Source: Treponema sp. (GTDB taxonomy: Bacteria; Spirochaetota; Spirochaetia; Treponematales; Treponemataceae). Taken from it: a stretch of 39,359 nucleotides of DNA. The position numbers were made by a program, and so were the translations under genes. Positions 1-8,336 of this stretch are shown here, in pieces (position 1 is the stretch's first letter; each line of letters starts with the position of its first letter). The stretch lies in assembly GCA_024690865.1 (NCBI GenBank), contig JAILON010000141.1:1-39359 (forward strand). The letters are read 5' to 3'. The notes under the pieces are model-generated. The model was given only the letters and a program-made list of their open reading frames with translations. It was not told the origin of the DNA and made no database searches.

Positions 1-1
1 C

Positions 2-1261
2 AACACCTGCTCGGTCAGGGCGAGCGCGGAGGAGCGGATTTTGGGCCGCCTGGGCTTTTTTACGGGACTCAAGAAGCTGCGCGCCTGTGAGCCTGGCGCC
101 AAGTCCCGCAACCTTGAGGCCGCCGCCCGCTACGTGGAGGAAAACGGTCCCAAGCCCCTGACCCTGGTCGTCATGGGCTGCATGGCGCAGCGGCTTTTGG
201 ATGGGCTCCAGAAGGACTGGCCCGCCGTGGACTACGTGGTGGGAACGTTCCGCAAGGGGGACTTTCCCGAAATCATCGCCGCCACCGAGCAGGGGAAAAA
301 GTTCGTGGTTACGGACGAGCAGCCCGTCTACAGCTTCGCGCCGACTTCCTATGCGGAAGGTGCATTCTCTACCTTCGTGCCGATTATGCACGGCTGCAAC
401 AACTTCTGCTCCTACTGCATCGTCCCCTACGTCAGGGGAAGGGAGGTCAGCCGCACCTTTGGGAAAATACGGGACGAGCTGGACATGCTGTCTGGGCGGG
501 GCGTCAAGGAGATAACCCTGCTGGGGCAGAACGTGAATTCCTACCGGGGGGAAGGCGACATGGACTTCCCGACCCTGCTGCGGGCAATCTGCGCCCATCT
601 GGAGGCCACGAATTCTTCCATACAGTGGGTCCGCTTTGAATCCAGCAACCCGAAGGACTTTTCCGACGCCTTGATTTCGGTGATAGCTTCCGAACCACGG
701 ATATGCCGGGGCCTGCATGTCGCGGTCCAGCACGGGGCGGACAGGATCCTCAAGGCGATGAACCGCAAATATACGAGGGAGGGCTACCTGTCGCTCGTGG
801 AACGAATCAGGGCCGCCGTTCCCGATGTGGAGCTTTCCACGGACATAATGCTGGGCTTCCCCGGCGAGACGGAGGAAGACTTCGCGCAGGTCATCTCGCT
901 TATGAAGGAAGTCCGCTTCGAGAGCGCCTTTATGTACTACTACAACCCCCGCGAGGGAACTCCCGCCGCTACGATGGGAGGCCAGGTGGACGTGGACACG
1001 AAGAAGGCGCGCTTGCAGCAGGTCATAGACCTGCAGCTGGAGATTACCAGGTCTGTCATGGCCGGACGGCTGGGCAGGCAGGTTATGGTCCTTGCCGACA
1101 CGGTCAGCCGCAACGACAAGGGCGAGCTTTTGGGCAAGACCAGCCAGAACGAGCGCGTCGCGTTCAAAGCCCCGGCCTCCGTCATCGGCAGCTTTGTGAC
1201 CGTCAGCCTTGATGAGCTGAACGGCAATACATTCCGGGGCAGGATGGCAGCAGGTGCTTGA
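2..1261 (+). CDS. miaB: tRNA-2-methylthio-N6-dimethylallyladenosine synthase MiaB (5' end outside window)
   Basis: Radical-SAM methylthiotransferase that converts i6A37 to ms2i6A37 in tRNAs reading UNN codons. The frame is open from base 2 and its first codons read NTCSVRASAEERILGRLG, the conserved MiaB segment around the second auxiliary-cluster cysteine, so the true start lies upstream and the internal TTG at 41 is not the start. Visible motifs are NTC and MGCMAQR (two of the three auxiliary [4Fe-4S] ligands), the radical-SAM signature GCNNFCSYC (CxxxCxxC) followed by VPYVRGRE, the SAM/substrate region STDIMLGFPGET, and a C-terminal TRAM-like segment of about 65 residues. 419 residues are visible, so only roughly the first 40 are missing. 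The family assignment is firm. The first auxiliary cysteine cannot be checked here. Confidence 0.96.
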   Translation, partial: NTCSVRASAEERILGRLGFFTGLKKLRACEPGAKSRNLEAAARYVEENGPKPLTLVVMGCMAQRLLDGLQKDWPAVDYVVGTFRKGDFPEIIAATEQGKKFVVTDEQPVYSFAPTSYAEGAFSTFVPIMHGCNNFCSYCIVPYVRGREVSRTFGKIRDELDMLSGRGVKEITLLGQNVNSYRGEGDMDFPTLLRAICAHLEATNSSIQWVRFESSNPKDFSDALISVIASEPRICRGLHVAVQHGADRILKAMNRKYTREGYLSLVERIRAAVPDVELSTDIMLGFPGETEEDFAQVISLMKEVRFESAFMYYYNPREGTPAATMGGQVDVDTKKARLQQVIDLQLEITRSVMAGRLGRQVMVLADTVSRNDKGELLGKTSQNERVAFKAPASVIGSFVTVSLDELNGNTFRGRMAAGA

Positions 1262-1581
1262 CAGGACGGCCGTGTAGGATAGTAGAAGCAAATTAGCCTG
1301 TGATAAACTGCCAGTTGGCTTTTTACGGGGAAAATGCGAGATGCTACTTCCAAAGTAAGGCAATACCTCCTTAGAGAATACCAGTACCTGGTAATGATAC
1401 CCCGACGCTCTGCCTCGGGGAGCTTCATTTCGGCGAATAAGTATGCTTGCAATTTAAAGCCTGCTTTCTGCGGCTTAAGTTGATGATGTTAGTCCCTGCC
1501 CGGTTCCCGTAGTTCCTGCCTGGGGCTTGTAGCCCCTGTCGCTGTTTATATAAGAGTTTTCTTAGCTTTTCCAGACTGCTC
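1262..1581. other. Intergenic spacer with two adjacent short hairpins
   Basis: No credible gene lies between miaB and the next promoter. It holds a weak terminator-like GCCAGTTGGC followed by five T (about 1310-1325), then two neighbouring palindromes: TACCAG-tac-CTGGTA (1379-1393) and CCCCGA-N9-TCGGGG (1400-1420). From about 1483 to 1545 there are three degenerate direct repeats built on TAGTYCCTGCC. These look like the short palindromic intergenic elements seen elsewhere in this window rather than coding sequence. Confidence 0.5.
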
Positions 1582-1610
1582 TTGCAAAGAGGGACAAAGG
1601 CATCTATAAT
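1582..1610 (+). promoter_or_regulatory. Sigma70 promoter of the SH3/M48/cyclase unit
   Basis: TTGCAA (1582-1587), 17-bp spacer, TATAAT (1605-1610). The predicted transcript starts near 1617 and gives a leader of about 49 nt containing GGAGG before ATG 1666. A TTG start at 1582 in the same frame is the -35 box itself and is ruled out. Confidence 0.75.
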
Positions 1611-1665
1611 ATCTTCCATAAAACATATGCAAATATATGCAATAGTAGAATATGGAGGCAGTTTT

Positions 1666-2127
1666 ATGATAAAAAGATTGTTCATGGCCGTGCTTCTTGC
1701 TGGTCTTTCCCTGGCGGCATTTGCGGTCGGCGAAACCCGTTACATTTCCGTCCAGTCCCTAGCGATGAAGGAAAAGTCGTCCAATACGTCCAAGACCGTG
1801 GGAACGCTTTCCTACGGGGACGAGGTGACGGTTGCCAAGGTTTCGGGCAAGTGGACGCAGGTTTCTCCAAAGGCTACGCCCTCTGTAAAGGGGTGGGTAA
1901 GCAGTTCTGCCCTGTCCAAGCGCAAGATTGTCACGGGCAAGTCCGTCAAGACCGATGCAAATGAGATTTCCCTGGCAGGAAAGGGCTTTACCGAGGGCTT
2001 TGAGAACCGGGATGCCGCGTCTTGGGATACGGACGATCCGTCGGTGGACAGCATCGAAAGCAATTCCGTCTCAGACGAGGAGATGCAGGCTTTCATAAAG
2101 GAAGGCAAGCTTAGGGAGGCGGAATAA
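1666..2127 (+). CDS. Exported SH3-domain protein
   Basis: A 153-residue secreted or envelope protein with a signal peptide (MIKRLFMAVLLAGLSLAAFA, residues 1-20) and one bacterial SH3-type domain at about 25-85, recognisable from the YISVQSLAMKEKSSNTSKTVGTL opening strand pattern and the closing GWVSSSAL motif. Such domains usually bind cell-wall peptides or proteins. The remaining about 65 residues are acidic and show no known domain. ATG 1666 is chosen because GGAGG lies 8 nt upstream and the signal peptide starts there. The stop TAA overlaps the ATG of the M48 protease gene by one base, so the two are translationally coupled. A cell-wall sensing or tethering role next to an envelope protease is an inference. 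Confidence 0.85.
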   Translation: MIKRLFMAVLLAGLSLAAFAVGETRYISVQSLAMKEKSSNTSKTVGTLSYGDEVTVAKVSGKWTQVSPKATPSVKGWVSSSALSKRKIVTGKSVKTDANEISLAGKGFTEGFENRDAASWDTDDPSVDSIESNSVSDEEMQAFIKEGKLREAE

Positions 2128-3017
2128 TGGCGACAGGAAAGAAAGCCTTTCTCGGCTGCGCAATCCTCGCGGTGGTCATCCAGAGCGCGGTGCTTGCGGA
2201 CGGACTCGATGGCTTCAGAAAGATTGCGGGAACGATACAGAGTGCGGGTGGGGAGGTTTCCAAGGCTTCTTCCTCCATCGCAGCCATAACCGAAGAGATT
2301 ACGCCCGAGCAGCAGTACTACATCGGGCGCGCGGTTGCCGGAACAGTCCTCAAGAATTACAAGCTCTACGACAACAAGGCGGCGACGGCATACGCCAACA
2401 AAATCTGCGCCGCGATAACGCAGGCTTCCGACATGCCCCTGCTCTACAAGGGCTATTTCGTCGGCATCCTGGACACGGACGAAGTGAACGCCCTCTCTTC
2501 CCCGGGCGGCCATATCCTCATCACGAGGGGGCTTGTGGAGTGCGCCAGGGACGAGGATGCGCTTGCTGCGGTCATCGCCCACGAGGTGGCCCACATCCAG
2601 CTGGGCCACAGCGTCAAGGCGATAAAGTCCAACCGTGCAACCAACGAGCTCATAAAGGCCGTCGGGGACGAGCTTCCCCACAGCGGCAACGCAAGGATTC
2701 TTGCCGACCTTGGAGTGAACGTGGACGACATGGTGGCGGAACTGGCGACATCGGGCTACTCCAAGACGCAGGAATTCCAGGCGGACAAGAAGGCCCTGTC
2801 GCTGATGAGCGATGCGGGCTATGATCCTGCTGCGATGCAGGATATGCTGAACTTCCTCAAGCTCAAGGAGGAGGGGCAGGAGTCTGGCTTCTGCAAGAAC
2901 CATCCGGACGCCGCTTCCAGGCTCAAGAACATAAAGGGCGACCTGAAGAAGTACAAGAAGGAATACAACAGGCAGGCCCGCGAGGCCCGCTTCTCCAAAA
3001 CCCAGGGGAGCCTGTAG
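2127..3017 (+). CDS. M48-family zinc metalloprotease, exported
   Basis: A 296-residue M48 (BepA/LoiP-like) peptidase expected to act in the periplasm on misfolded envelope proteins. HEVAH at 152-156 is the HExxH zinc and catalytic motif and E216 in QEFQAD is the third zinc ligand. The segment DEVNALSSPGGHILITRGL just before is typical of the family, as is the later KNHPDAASRL. Residues 8-25 form a hydrophobic export signal (LGCAILAVVIQSAVLA), with Cys11 too early to be certain as a lipobox. AGGGAGG precedes the ATG, which overlaps the previous stop by one base. The next gene begins immediately after its stop. There is no BepA-type TPR tail; the protein ends in a basic helix of about 35 residues. 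Confidence 0.93.
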   Translation: MATGKKAFLGCAILAVVIQSAVLADGLDGFRKIAGTIQSAGGEVSKASSSIAAITEEITPEQQYYIGRAVAGTVLKNYKLYDNKAATAYANKICAAITQASDMPLLYKGYFVGILDTDEVNALSSPGGHILITRGLVECARDEDALAAVIAHEVAHIQLGHSVKAIKSNRATNELIKAVGDELPHSGNARILADLGVNVDDMVAELATSGYSKTQEFQADKKALSLMSDAGYDPAAMQDMLNFLKLKEEGQESGFCKNHPDAASRLKNIKGDLKKYKKEYNRQAREARFSKTQGSL

Positions 3018-5057
3018 ATGAAAAAATACTTCCGCTCGGTCCTCATAATCATCGGTGTGTCGCTTGTCGTCACCATCTTGCATTTCTCCGGGCTCTTCTC
3101 CTTCTTGGAGAACAAGACCTTCGACAGCCGGACCAAGTTCGCCGCGCCGTACAGCTATCCGTCACAGGACATCTGCTTCATCACGGTGGACCAGGAGAGC
3201 ATAAACTGGGCCAGGCGGGAGATGGGCTGGGGCTGGCCCTGGCCCCGGGCGGCCCTCGGCGACATCGTGAAGTACATGAACATCGGCAATGCCGAGGCAA
3301 TCGCATTTGATGTCCTCTTTACCGAGCCTTCGGTCTACGGGGACGCGGACGACATTGCCTTTGCGGATGCCTGCGCCGAATACGGAAAGGTCGTCCACGC
3401 GATGTACGCGGACGATGCCTCGCGCTCCTCCGATGACCTTATCTTCCCCGTTGACTCAATCCGCAAGAGCGCGGGGGTCATCGGCACCACGGTCAGCGCG
3501 AAGGACAGCGACGACGTGATGCGGCGGGGGAGGATTTCGTTCGTCAGTGACGACGGCGAGTACCCCTCGCTCGGCATCGCTCCCCTCGTCATATCCGGCA
3601 TGACGATCGACGAGATAAAGGAGGCTTCCCCCGTCGAGAAGGGGGAGACCCTGCTGCTCCGCTACCGGTCCAGCCTCGACGTCTACAATCCCTACCGTGC
3701 CTCCGACGTGCTCCAGAGCTACTACGACTACAAGGCCGGCAAGGAACCGCTGATTCCCCCGGAGAGTTTCGAGGGGGCATACGTCTACTACGCCTACTAT
3801 GCGCCCGGACTTTTCGATATCTGTTCCTCGCCGCTCTCGCAGGTGTATCCGGGCTGCGGAGTCCACATCACGGAACTGGACAACTTCCTGTCTGGCGACT
3901 TCATGCGCACCGTCCCGGAGCCCCTTTCGGTCGCATGGATAGTCTTTGCCAGCGTGCTGGGAATCCTCGCCATCTCGTTTACGGAGGCGAGGAAGAGCAG
4001 CCTGGGAAATGCGCTGTCTGCGGTCGGTACGGTGGCCGTCGGGCTGGCCGTCATAACGGGGGGCTCCGTCGTGCTGTTCGTCATGGGCTGGTACATACTG
4101 CTGGTCGCTCCGCTCGCAAGCTTCAGCTTCTCCTTCCTGCTCCAGCTTGCGCTGACCTATATGATGGAAGGACGGCAGAAGCGCTTCATCAAGACCGCCT
4201 TCTCCCAGTACCTGAGCCCGGCGGTCATCGACCAGCTGATAAACAACCCCGACAGCCTTAGGCTCGGCGGCGAGGAGCGGGAGATCAGCATCTTCTTTTC
4301 CGATGTCCAGGGCTTTACAAGCATTTCGGAGGGCTTGGCCAAGAATCCGACCAAACTGACCGAGGTGCTGAACCTCTACCTTTCCGAGATGAGCTCGATC
4401 ATACTGGAGTCGGGAGGTACAATCGACAAATATGAGGGGGATGCCATCATTGCCTTCTGGAATGCCCCTGCCAACCAGGAAGACCATGCCGCGCGGATTC
4501 TTGCTGCGGCGATGGAATGCCAGAAGCGGCTTGACGAGCTTCGCACGGACCTGCACAAGATGACGGGCAAGAAATTCTACCAGCGGATAGGGATGAACAC
4601 CGGCTACGCCGTCGTAGGCAACAGGGGGTCGTCCAACCGCTTTGACTACACTATGCGTGGCGACAGCGTCAACCTGGCCTCTCGGCTTGAGGGGTTGAAC
4701 AAGCAGTTCGGCACCTATACGATGTGCTCCAAGGCCACGATGGAAAGCGCGCTGGCGCACGGTTGCACGCTGCGCTTCAGGGAGCTTGCCCGCGTCGCCG
4801 TCGTGGGTAAGAAGGAGGCGGTCACTGTCTATGAGCCCATGACGGAGGAAGCCTTTGGACAGAAGAAGGATTTGATCGAGGCCTTTGACAGGGGGCGCGA
4901 CCTGTTCTATGCGGGGGACTTCGCCGGGGCGAAGTCCATCTTTGACTCCACGAAGGATCAGGATCCGCCGGCCTTCTTCTATTCTGAAAAGTGCGGGGAG
5001 CTTTTGGCGAATCCGCCGGCAGACTGGCAGGGTGTCTGGAAGGCAACCTCCAAGTAG
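3018..5057 (+). CDS. CHASE2-domain class III adenylate cyclase
   Basis: A 679-residue membrane cyclase that should make cAMP from ATP in response to an extracytoplasmic signal. Order: N-terminal anchor (about 5-28), CHASE2 sensor (about 35-295, including FITVDQESIN and AIAFDVLF), three membrane segments (about 303-380), cyclase catalytic domain (about 420-610), short C-terminal tail. All catalytic positions are present: metal Asp429 (FSDVQGFT) and Asp475 (KYEGDAIIAFW), adenine-contacting Lys471 and Thr545 (DYTMRGD), and transition-state Asn552 and Arg556 (VNLASR). The protein should therefore be active and ATP-directed. It starts directly after the stop of the M48 gene, so protease and cyclase are co-expressed; a link between envelope stress and cAMP is an inference. 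No strong terminator follows. Confidence 0.94.
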   Translation: MKKYFRSVLIIIGVSLVVTILHFSGLFSFLENKTFDSRTKFAAPYSYPSQDICFITVDQESINWARREMGWGWPWPRAALGDIVKYMNIGNAEAIAFDVLFTEPSVYGDADDIAFADACAEYGKVVHAMYADDASRSSDDLIFPVDSIRKSAGVIGTTVSAKDSDDVMRRGRISFVSDDGEYPSLGIAPLVISGMTIDEIKEASPVEKGETLLLRYRSSLDVYNPYRASDVLQSYYDYKAGKEPLIPPESFEGAYVYYAYYAPGLFDICSSPLSQVYPGCGVHITELDNFLSGDFMRTVPEPLSVAWIVFASVLGILAISFTEARKSSLGNALSAVGTVAVGLAVITGGSVVLFVMGWYILLVAPLASFSFSFLLQLALTYMMEGRQKRFIKTAFSQYLSPAVIDQLINNPDSLRLGGEEREISIFFSDVQGFTSISEGLAKNPTKLTEVLNLYLSEMSSIILESGGTIDKYEGDAIIAFWNAPANQEDHAARILAAAMECQKRLDELRTDLHKMTGKKFYQRIGMNTGYAVVGNRGSSNRFDYTMRGDSVNLASRLEGLNKQFGTYTMCSKATMESALAHGCTLRFRELARVAVVGKKEAVTVYEPMTEEAFGQKKDLIEAFDRGRDLFYAGDFAGAKSIFDSTKDQDPPAFFYSEKCGELLANPPADWQGVWKATSK

Positions 5058-5110
5058 CGTGTGTTGTGTGCAAGGGTGCTCGGGGCATGGCTGCACGGCT
5101 AGGGCGACCC

Positions 5111-5139
5111 TTGAAACAGCCGACCCTTTTCGTTAGAAT
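5111..5139 (+). promoter_or_regulatory. Promoter of the ACT-domain gene (leaderless)
   Basis: TTGAAA (5111-5116), 17-bp spacer, TAGAAT (5134-5139). The -10 box ends 8 nt before ATG 5148, so transcription should start at or within a couple of bases of the start codon. Confidence 0.75.
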
Positions 5140-5147
5140 TGGGGAGT

Positions 5148-5417
5148 ATGAAAGCAATTATTACAGTCGTAGGCGGAGACAAGGTGGGAATCATTGCCAA
5201 GGTTTCCGCCTACCTTGCCGGACATTCAATAAACATAGTGGACATCACCCAGACCATCCTGAGTGGGAATTTCGTCATGATGATGATGGTGGACTTTGAA
5301 AACGCCGACACGGACATAGACAGCGCGCGGAAAGATCTGACGGCAAGCTGTTCCGAGCTGGGTGTAGAGTGCAACGTCATGAACGAGCGCGTGTTCAGCG
5401 CGATGCATAGAATATAA
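5148..5417 (+). CDS. ACT-domain protein (UPF0237 / ACT_7 type)
   Basis: An 89-residue stand-alone ACT domain. It opens MKAIITVVGGDKVGIIAKVS, the hallmark of the UPF0237 family, followed by AGHSINIVDITQTIL; these small proteins are thought to bind amino acids or act as regulators, but no reaction is known. ATG 5148 matches the family start; the in-frame TTG at 5139 falls on the last base of the -10 box and is excluded. GGGGAG touches the ATG with only 1 nt spacing, which does not make a normal ribosome-binding site and fits a leaderless mRNA. The gene is monocistronic and ends convergently with the histidine kinase. Confidence 0.9.
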   Translation: MKAIITVVGGDKVGIIAKVSAYLAGHSINIVDITQTILSGNFVMMMMVDFENADTDIDSARKDLTASCSELGVECNVMNERVFSAMHRI

Positions 5418-5434
5418 AATAGAATACAAATTAC

Positions 5435-5476
5435 AAAGCGGGCGGGCTTTGCCTGCTTTTTGGCGTCGCCCGCTTT
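5435..5476. terminator. Multi-hairpin terminator between convergent genes
   Basis: Plus-strand GCGGGC-ttt-GCCTGC followed by five T (5442-5461) is a good intrinsic terminator for the ACT gene. A longer 10-bp stem pairs AAAGCGGGCG (5435-5444) with CGCCCGCTTT (5467-5476). Two more tri-loop hairpins follow, GGC-gtc-GCC (5462-5470) and GGGC-att-GCCC (5478-5488), up to the kinase stop codon. The long stem is symmetric, so it may also stop transcription from the minus strand. Confidence 0.65.
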
Positions 5477-5492
5477 TGGGCATTGCCCGCCT

Positions 5493-8270
5493 TTAGGCAG
5501 TTGGACTTGCCTGTGCCATTTTCCGTGCCCTGACGCAGCGTGCGATGGTCTCATAGAGGTTGTCGGCGTTGATGGGCTTTGCGATGTGCGCCGCCATGCC
5601 GCAGCTGGAAGCCTTCTCTTCGTCCTGCAGGTATGCGTCTGCCGTCAGCGCGATGATCGGTATGCTTTTTGCATCGGGGCGGTCGAGTGCCTGTATGGCC
5701 TTGGATGCCTCAAAGCCGTCCATCACCGGCATCCGTATATCCATGAGAATCACATCGTAGTGGCCGTTTTCGCTTCCGCTGAAAAGATCCAGGCCCGCCT
5801 TGCCGTTTTCGGCTACATCTACGGATATTCCCCGCCGTTTGAGAAGCTCTGATGCTATTTCTGCATTTATCTCGTTGTCCTCGCACATCATGATGTGCAG
5901 GCCTTCCAGCAGGTCCTCATCCGAATCCTGCTCCTGCATGTCGGGCGTCTGCTTTTCATAGGGAACAAGTTCCAGCGCCATGCTTACGATAAAGCGGGAT
6001 CCCTGGCCGGCTTTGCTTTCTACCCGGATGGACCCGCCCATCGCTTCGACCAGCTGCTTTACGATTGCAAGCCCCAGGCCGCTCCCCATGTTGGCCATGG
6101 TGTCCTTCTCCTGGGTGAAGGGCTCGAACATCTTCTTTTGGAACTCCTCGCTCATGCCGATGCCGTTGTCTTCGACGATTATGTCCCCGATAAAGGTGTT
6201 GCTGTAGATGGATACGTTCGCATAGGTGAGGTGGATATGTCCGCCCGACTTTGTGTATTTGACGGAATTTGAAAGCAGGTTCACGAAGACCTGGTTGAAC
6301 CTGAGGCGGTCAACGAAGAAGGCGTCGTCCAGCTCCAGGTTGTCTACGATGAAGGCGAGCCCCTTCTTCATGCAGAGGGGGGCGATTATGGCCCCAATGT
6401 AGGACTTGAACTCGTCGATGTGGTAGGGTTCGGGATGGAGCTCGAAGTCCTTTTCCCCAATCTTGTTCATGTCCAGTATGTTGTTGACCAGGCTGAGGAG
6501 GAAATGGCCGCTCAAGTCGATCTTTTCCAGGCATTCGACCGTTTTCTGCGGGTTTGCTTCGGCCTTGGCCATGTAGGTCATGCCCAGTATGCCGTTGAGG
6601 GGGGTGCGGATGTCGTGGCTCATCTTGCTGAGGAATTCGGTCTTCGCGTTGTTCGCCTGGTGCAGGGCGGTGTTCTTGCGGTTCAGGAGCCGCAGGTAGA
6701 TGACGGCCGTCGGGATGCCGAAGATCAGGAACGTAAGGACGAGTATGAGTGCCGCGAAGAGGGAGGGATACCTGTATATGAAGGTAAGCAGGTTGACGTC
6801 GGTTTCCTTCTGGATGGAGTCTCGGAACATTTCGTTTGCCTGGTCCAGCCCTATCAGGGACAGGCCCTTGGATATGATTGAAAGCAGGCGGACGTCGCAG
6901 GAATTTCTGACTCCGATGCATATCGAATACTGCAGTTCCGGTATTACGGTAAAGGAAAGGGAAGTGTACTTGGGGTTTGACTGGTATTTCGCAATCTGGT
7001 AGCTGCTGAGGAAGGTCGTGTCGGCCTTGCCGGTCATGACGGCTTCGATGCAGGACTTTACCGTCATGTAGGTCTCGTAGGTGTAGGCGTTGCCCAAGGT
7101 CAAGTGGACAAGCTCCCCCATGTAGGTGCCCGGAAGCTCCGCACATACGGGCTTGTGCTCCTTGTCCTCCGCATTCTGGCTGGAGCGTCGGGTTACCTTT
7201 ATGATGCTCATGTTGGCCAGCTCCTGCGTTATGCCGGCCTTGTAGCGTTCCGCATAGCGGAAGTCGAACGGCATTTCGCACAGTATGTCCACGTCGCCTC
7301 GGGCAAATGCGGCCAGCACGTCTGCATAGTTGTCGTAGGGCCTATATTCAAAGCGCAGCCCCGTGATTTGACTTATCATGAAGTAGATGTCCGCGAGGGG
7401 GCCGGAGAAGCGGTCGCCCTCGAAGTATCCCAGGGGATGCCAGGTCTTCGTGCATCCGACCTTGAATTTCCTCCGGTACGACAGGAAGATGGATTCGTCA
7501 AAGTTCGGGGCGAACACCTTCTGGACTTCCTTGCTGTAGTAGCGCCTGTTCAGGTTGTCCTGGAATGCCGGTATGATCCTGATGAGCTCGGCCATTGCCC
7601 TGTTCAGCTCCTCAAGCAGCCTGTAGTCGTCCTTGGGCACGGCGAAATAGAGGTCCCTGAACTGGTAGTCTGCGACCGGGTAAAATTCGGTCCGTTCGTA
7701 GCTGTTCTTCAGTATGGCGTCCACATCCCCGGAAACGAGGGCGTCTTCGCATTCCTTTTCGCTCTTGAAGGAGATTATTTCCGGACGGAAGTTGTGGTTC
7801 GAACCGTATGTGCGCAGGTTCTTGACGTCCTCCAGCCAGTCCTCCTTGTCGGAGGAAATTCCAATCCGCATTCCGTAGAAGCTTTTGAAGTCGCCGTAGG
7901 AAAAGTTTGTCCGTGCCGGATTTGTGACGAGCTGCTTGGACGTGCTCATCATGGTCCGCTCCGAGAATGCGAGGCTGGCCTCAAGGTTCGGTGTCGGGGC
8001 AATCCCTGCGATAAGGTTGGCCTTGCCTTCCTCCAAAAGGCGCAGGGCCTCGTCTTCCCCGTCGGTGTGTATGAACGAATAGTCCCAGTTCGCATACTGC
8101 TTCAGGGCCAGGAGGTATTCATAGCCGTATCCAGAATACAGCCCGGTGACCGAGTCGTAGTCCTGGAAGCCCTTGCTGGGGTAGTATGCCACCCTCACCA
8201 GTTTCTTTTGGGCCGAAAGGGGAGCGAGGAGCAGCAGGCTGGCGAACAGGAATGTGAAGAACCTCTTCAT
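5493..8270 (-). CDS. Hybrid sensor histidine kinase with two periplasmic solute-binding domains
   Basis: A 925-residue sensor kinase. Signal peptide (1-21), two SBP_bac_3-like domains in tandem (about 22-250 and 268-485; the second opens FKVGCTKTWHPLGYFEGD), one membrane helix (about 503-527), HisKA with phospho-acceptor His552 (SHDIRTPLNG), HATPase with Asn668, DNGIG (701-705) and GSGLGL (729-734), and a C-terminal receiver (about 790-915) with Asp844 and Lys898. It should sense amino acids or similar small solutes and pass phosphate internally. No HPt or output-domain gene is adjacent, so the partner lies elsewhere. Start: ATG 8270 is preceded by TTGAAA-17-TATAAT only 7 nt away, so the longer in-frame start at 8306 lies in the -35 box and is rejected. 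This layout resembles EvgS/BvgS-type sensors. Confidence 0.93.
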   Translation of the reverse strand: MKRFFTFLFASLLLLAPLSAQKKLVRVAYYPSKGFQDYDSVTGLYSGYGYEYLLALKQYANWDYSFIHTDGEDEALRLLEEGKANLIAGIAPTPNLEASLAFSERTMMSTSKQLVTNPARTNFSYGDFKSFYGMRIGISSDKEDWLEDVKNLRTYGSNHNFRPEIISFKSEKECEDALVSGDVDAILKNSYERTEFYPVADYQFRDLYFAVPKDDYRLLEELNRAMAELIRIIPAFQDNLNRRYYSKEVQKVFAPNFDESIFLSYRRKFKVGCTKTWHPLGYFEGDRFSGPLADIYFMISQITGLRFEYRPYDNYADVLAAFARGDVDILCEMPFDFRYAERYKAGITQELANMSIIKVTRRSSQNAEDKEHKPVCAELPGTYMGELVHLTLGNAYTYETYMTVKSCIEAVMTGKADTTFLSSYQIAKYQSNPKYTSLSFTVIPELQYSICIGVRNSCDVRLLSIISKGLSLIGLDQANEMFRDSIQKETDVNLLTFIYRYPSLFAALILVLTFLIFGIPTAVIYLRLLNRKNTALHQANNAKTEFLSKMSHDIRTPLNGILGMTYMAKAEANPQKTVECLEKIDLSGHFLLSLVNNILDMNKIGEKDFELHPEPYHIDEFKSYIGAIIAPLCMKKGLAFIVDNLELDDAFFVDRLRFNQVFVNLLSNSVKYTKSGGHIHLTYANVSIYSNTFIGDIIVEDNGIGMSEEFQKKMFEPFTQEKDTMANMGSGLGLAIVKQLVEAMGGSIRVESKAGQGSRFIVSMALELVPYEKQTPDMQEQDSDEDLLEGLHIMMCEDNEINAEIASELLKRRGISVDVAENGKAGLDLFSGSENGHYDVILMDIRMPVMDGFEASKAIQALDRPDAKSIPIIALTADAYLQDEEKASSCGMAAHIAKPINADNLYETIARCVRARKMAQASPTA

Positions 8271-8277
8271 TCGATAT

Positions 8278-8306
8278 ATTATAAAAGCCATTGTCGCTTT
8301 TTTCAA
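8278..8306 (-). promoter_or_regulatory. Promoter of the hybrid kinase (leaderless)
   Basis: On the minus strand TTGAAA (8306-8301), 17-bp spacer, perfect TATAAT (8283-8278), then 7 nt and ATG 8270. No Shine-Dalgarno sequence fits in the gap. Confidence 0.8.
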
Positions 8307-8336
8307 GGAAAAGTTCAGTCCTTTTATGGCAGGCCC

